A stretch of DNA of 64,000 nucleotides from Azorinus chamasolen (lineage: Eukaryota > Mollusca > Bivalvia > Cardiida > Solecurtidae): assembly GCA_963576725.1 (NCBI GenBank), contig OY755241.1, positions 60,199,071 to 60,263,070 on the forward strand, read 5' to 3'. Each line of letters starts with the position of its first letter. The first letter of the stretch is position 1. Shown piece by piece: positions 63,294 to 64,000 of the stretch. A model generated the notes under the pieces. That model was not told the DNA's origin, searched no databases, and worked only from the letters and a program-made list of their open reading frames with translations. The translations under genes were made by a program, and so were the position numbers.

Positions 63294-64000
63294 CATAATC
63301 TAGTATCCACAAAGCATTCCTACGTACCCAATCCTAGTTAATTAATGCCTATATTCACTGAAGTACGCATTGTTATAAATGTAGATCTATATACACGTTC
63401 ACCACTAGTTAGATAGACATCACTACATACTCTGCAGTAAAGGTTATAATGACGTCACGCCAAGCATTGTGACGAAGGAATACTGAATACCAGGGACAAA
63501 TTTAAGGGGGCCTTTCAACGTTACAAATACATCATTATTGAATTTTTCCCGTCTCCTCGACTATTTCATTTATTTCACAAACCAACCTGATACAGAATAC
63601 CCCAGATACCCGTTTTAACATGTACCGACAGACATTTGAGTAGAATCAACACATATAGATTTTCTAATTATAATTGCAAGTTTACCGGAATGCTTCCGCA
63701 CATGAAAAATCTAAACCCTGCATAGGTCGGAAATTTAACCCCCAGCGGTGCAGAAAATACCCTAACCACTGCGCCATGAATCCCCCCGGAAAATTTGTAA
63801 TGTCTATCAAATATTGAAGCAAACAGTAGGATATTTTATATCTTTATTATAAATACACTCAGTGCAAAATGAAATGCACATTATTCATGTATCATGCGTA
63901 AGGGACAGATGTTTTGTATAGATTGCGTTCACTGGCACTTGATCGAAACAGACTATAGTTGTGTAATATAATAGTTATATATAGTGTATTAATGTACTAG
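63294..64000. other. No gene recognised
   Basis: AT-rich DNA. No repeats shared with the rest of the window were seen. Confidence 0.5.

Overview
This is AT-rich, gene-poor eukaryotic DNA. The repeats suggest a mollusc, most likely a marine bivalve: elements with ~150 bp tandem cores and hairpin ends like bivalve 'pearl' elements, an invertebrate-type Penelope-like element, and I-group LINEs with CCHC-knuckle ORF1s. This taxon call is inference from repeat content. I found no intact host gene and no rRNA, tRNA or CRISPR array. Almost everything recognisable is mobile DNA, much of it nested.

Layout. 1-3600: short duplications, a tRNA-like SINE, an eroded unknown coding stretch and a Penelope 3' UTR piece. 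3640-6890: a decayed Helitron with OTU-like, Helitron-N and helicase segments, its Walker A region tandemly triplicated, then an SGNH-like piece. 7000-8990: LINE tails and a minus-strand Penelope end. 9950-15530: a Penelope-like element with the GIY-YIG nuclease N-terminal to the RT (Naiad-type order), split by a minus-strand LINE that carries a tandem-core element in its tail. 15535-20000: a LINE fragment and two tandem-core elements. 20559-22262: a minus-strand pogo/Tigger-type transposase pseudogene.

23583-30928: the most unusual locus. A PHD finger, a vertnin/OTU-like domain, a FLYWCH-like region, a MULE transposase and a C-terminal Cys cluster lie in one order, split by a 4.3 kb LINE (24511-28794). 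The LINE is flanked by a near-perfect duplication, and conceptually removing it rejoins the reading frame.

35370-36887, 47065-50440 and 60206-63293 are tandem-core elements with hairpin ends, some holding nested insertions. 37470-43261 is a full-length LINE with a perfect 12 bp target duplication and apparently one disabling frameshift. 46838-51068 is a two-exon PIF/Harbinger transposase pseudogene whose intron is filled with repeats; a Myb/SANT-like reading frame lies downstream. 51634-53057 is an internally deleted hAT element. 56782-62610 holds two more LINE copies, a LINE tail and a SINE.

How the parts interact: LINE subfamily A (ACTC-type tail) and B (ATTC-type tail) probably supplied the retrotransposition machinery, and the SINE carries the A-type tail. 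Penelope 3' ends are scattered in at least seven places. The hairpin-ended tandem-core elements carry no coding and would depend on a Helitron/Helentron-type source, of which 3640-6580 is a dead example. All homology calls were made by eye, without database searches.
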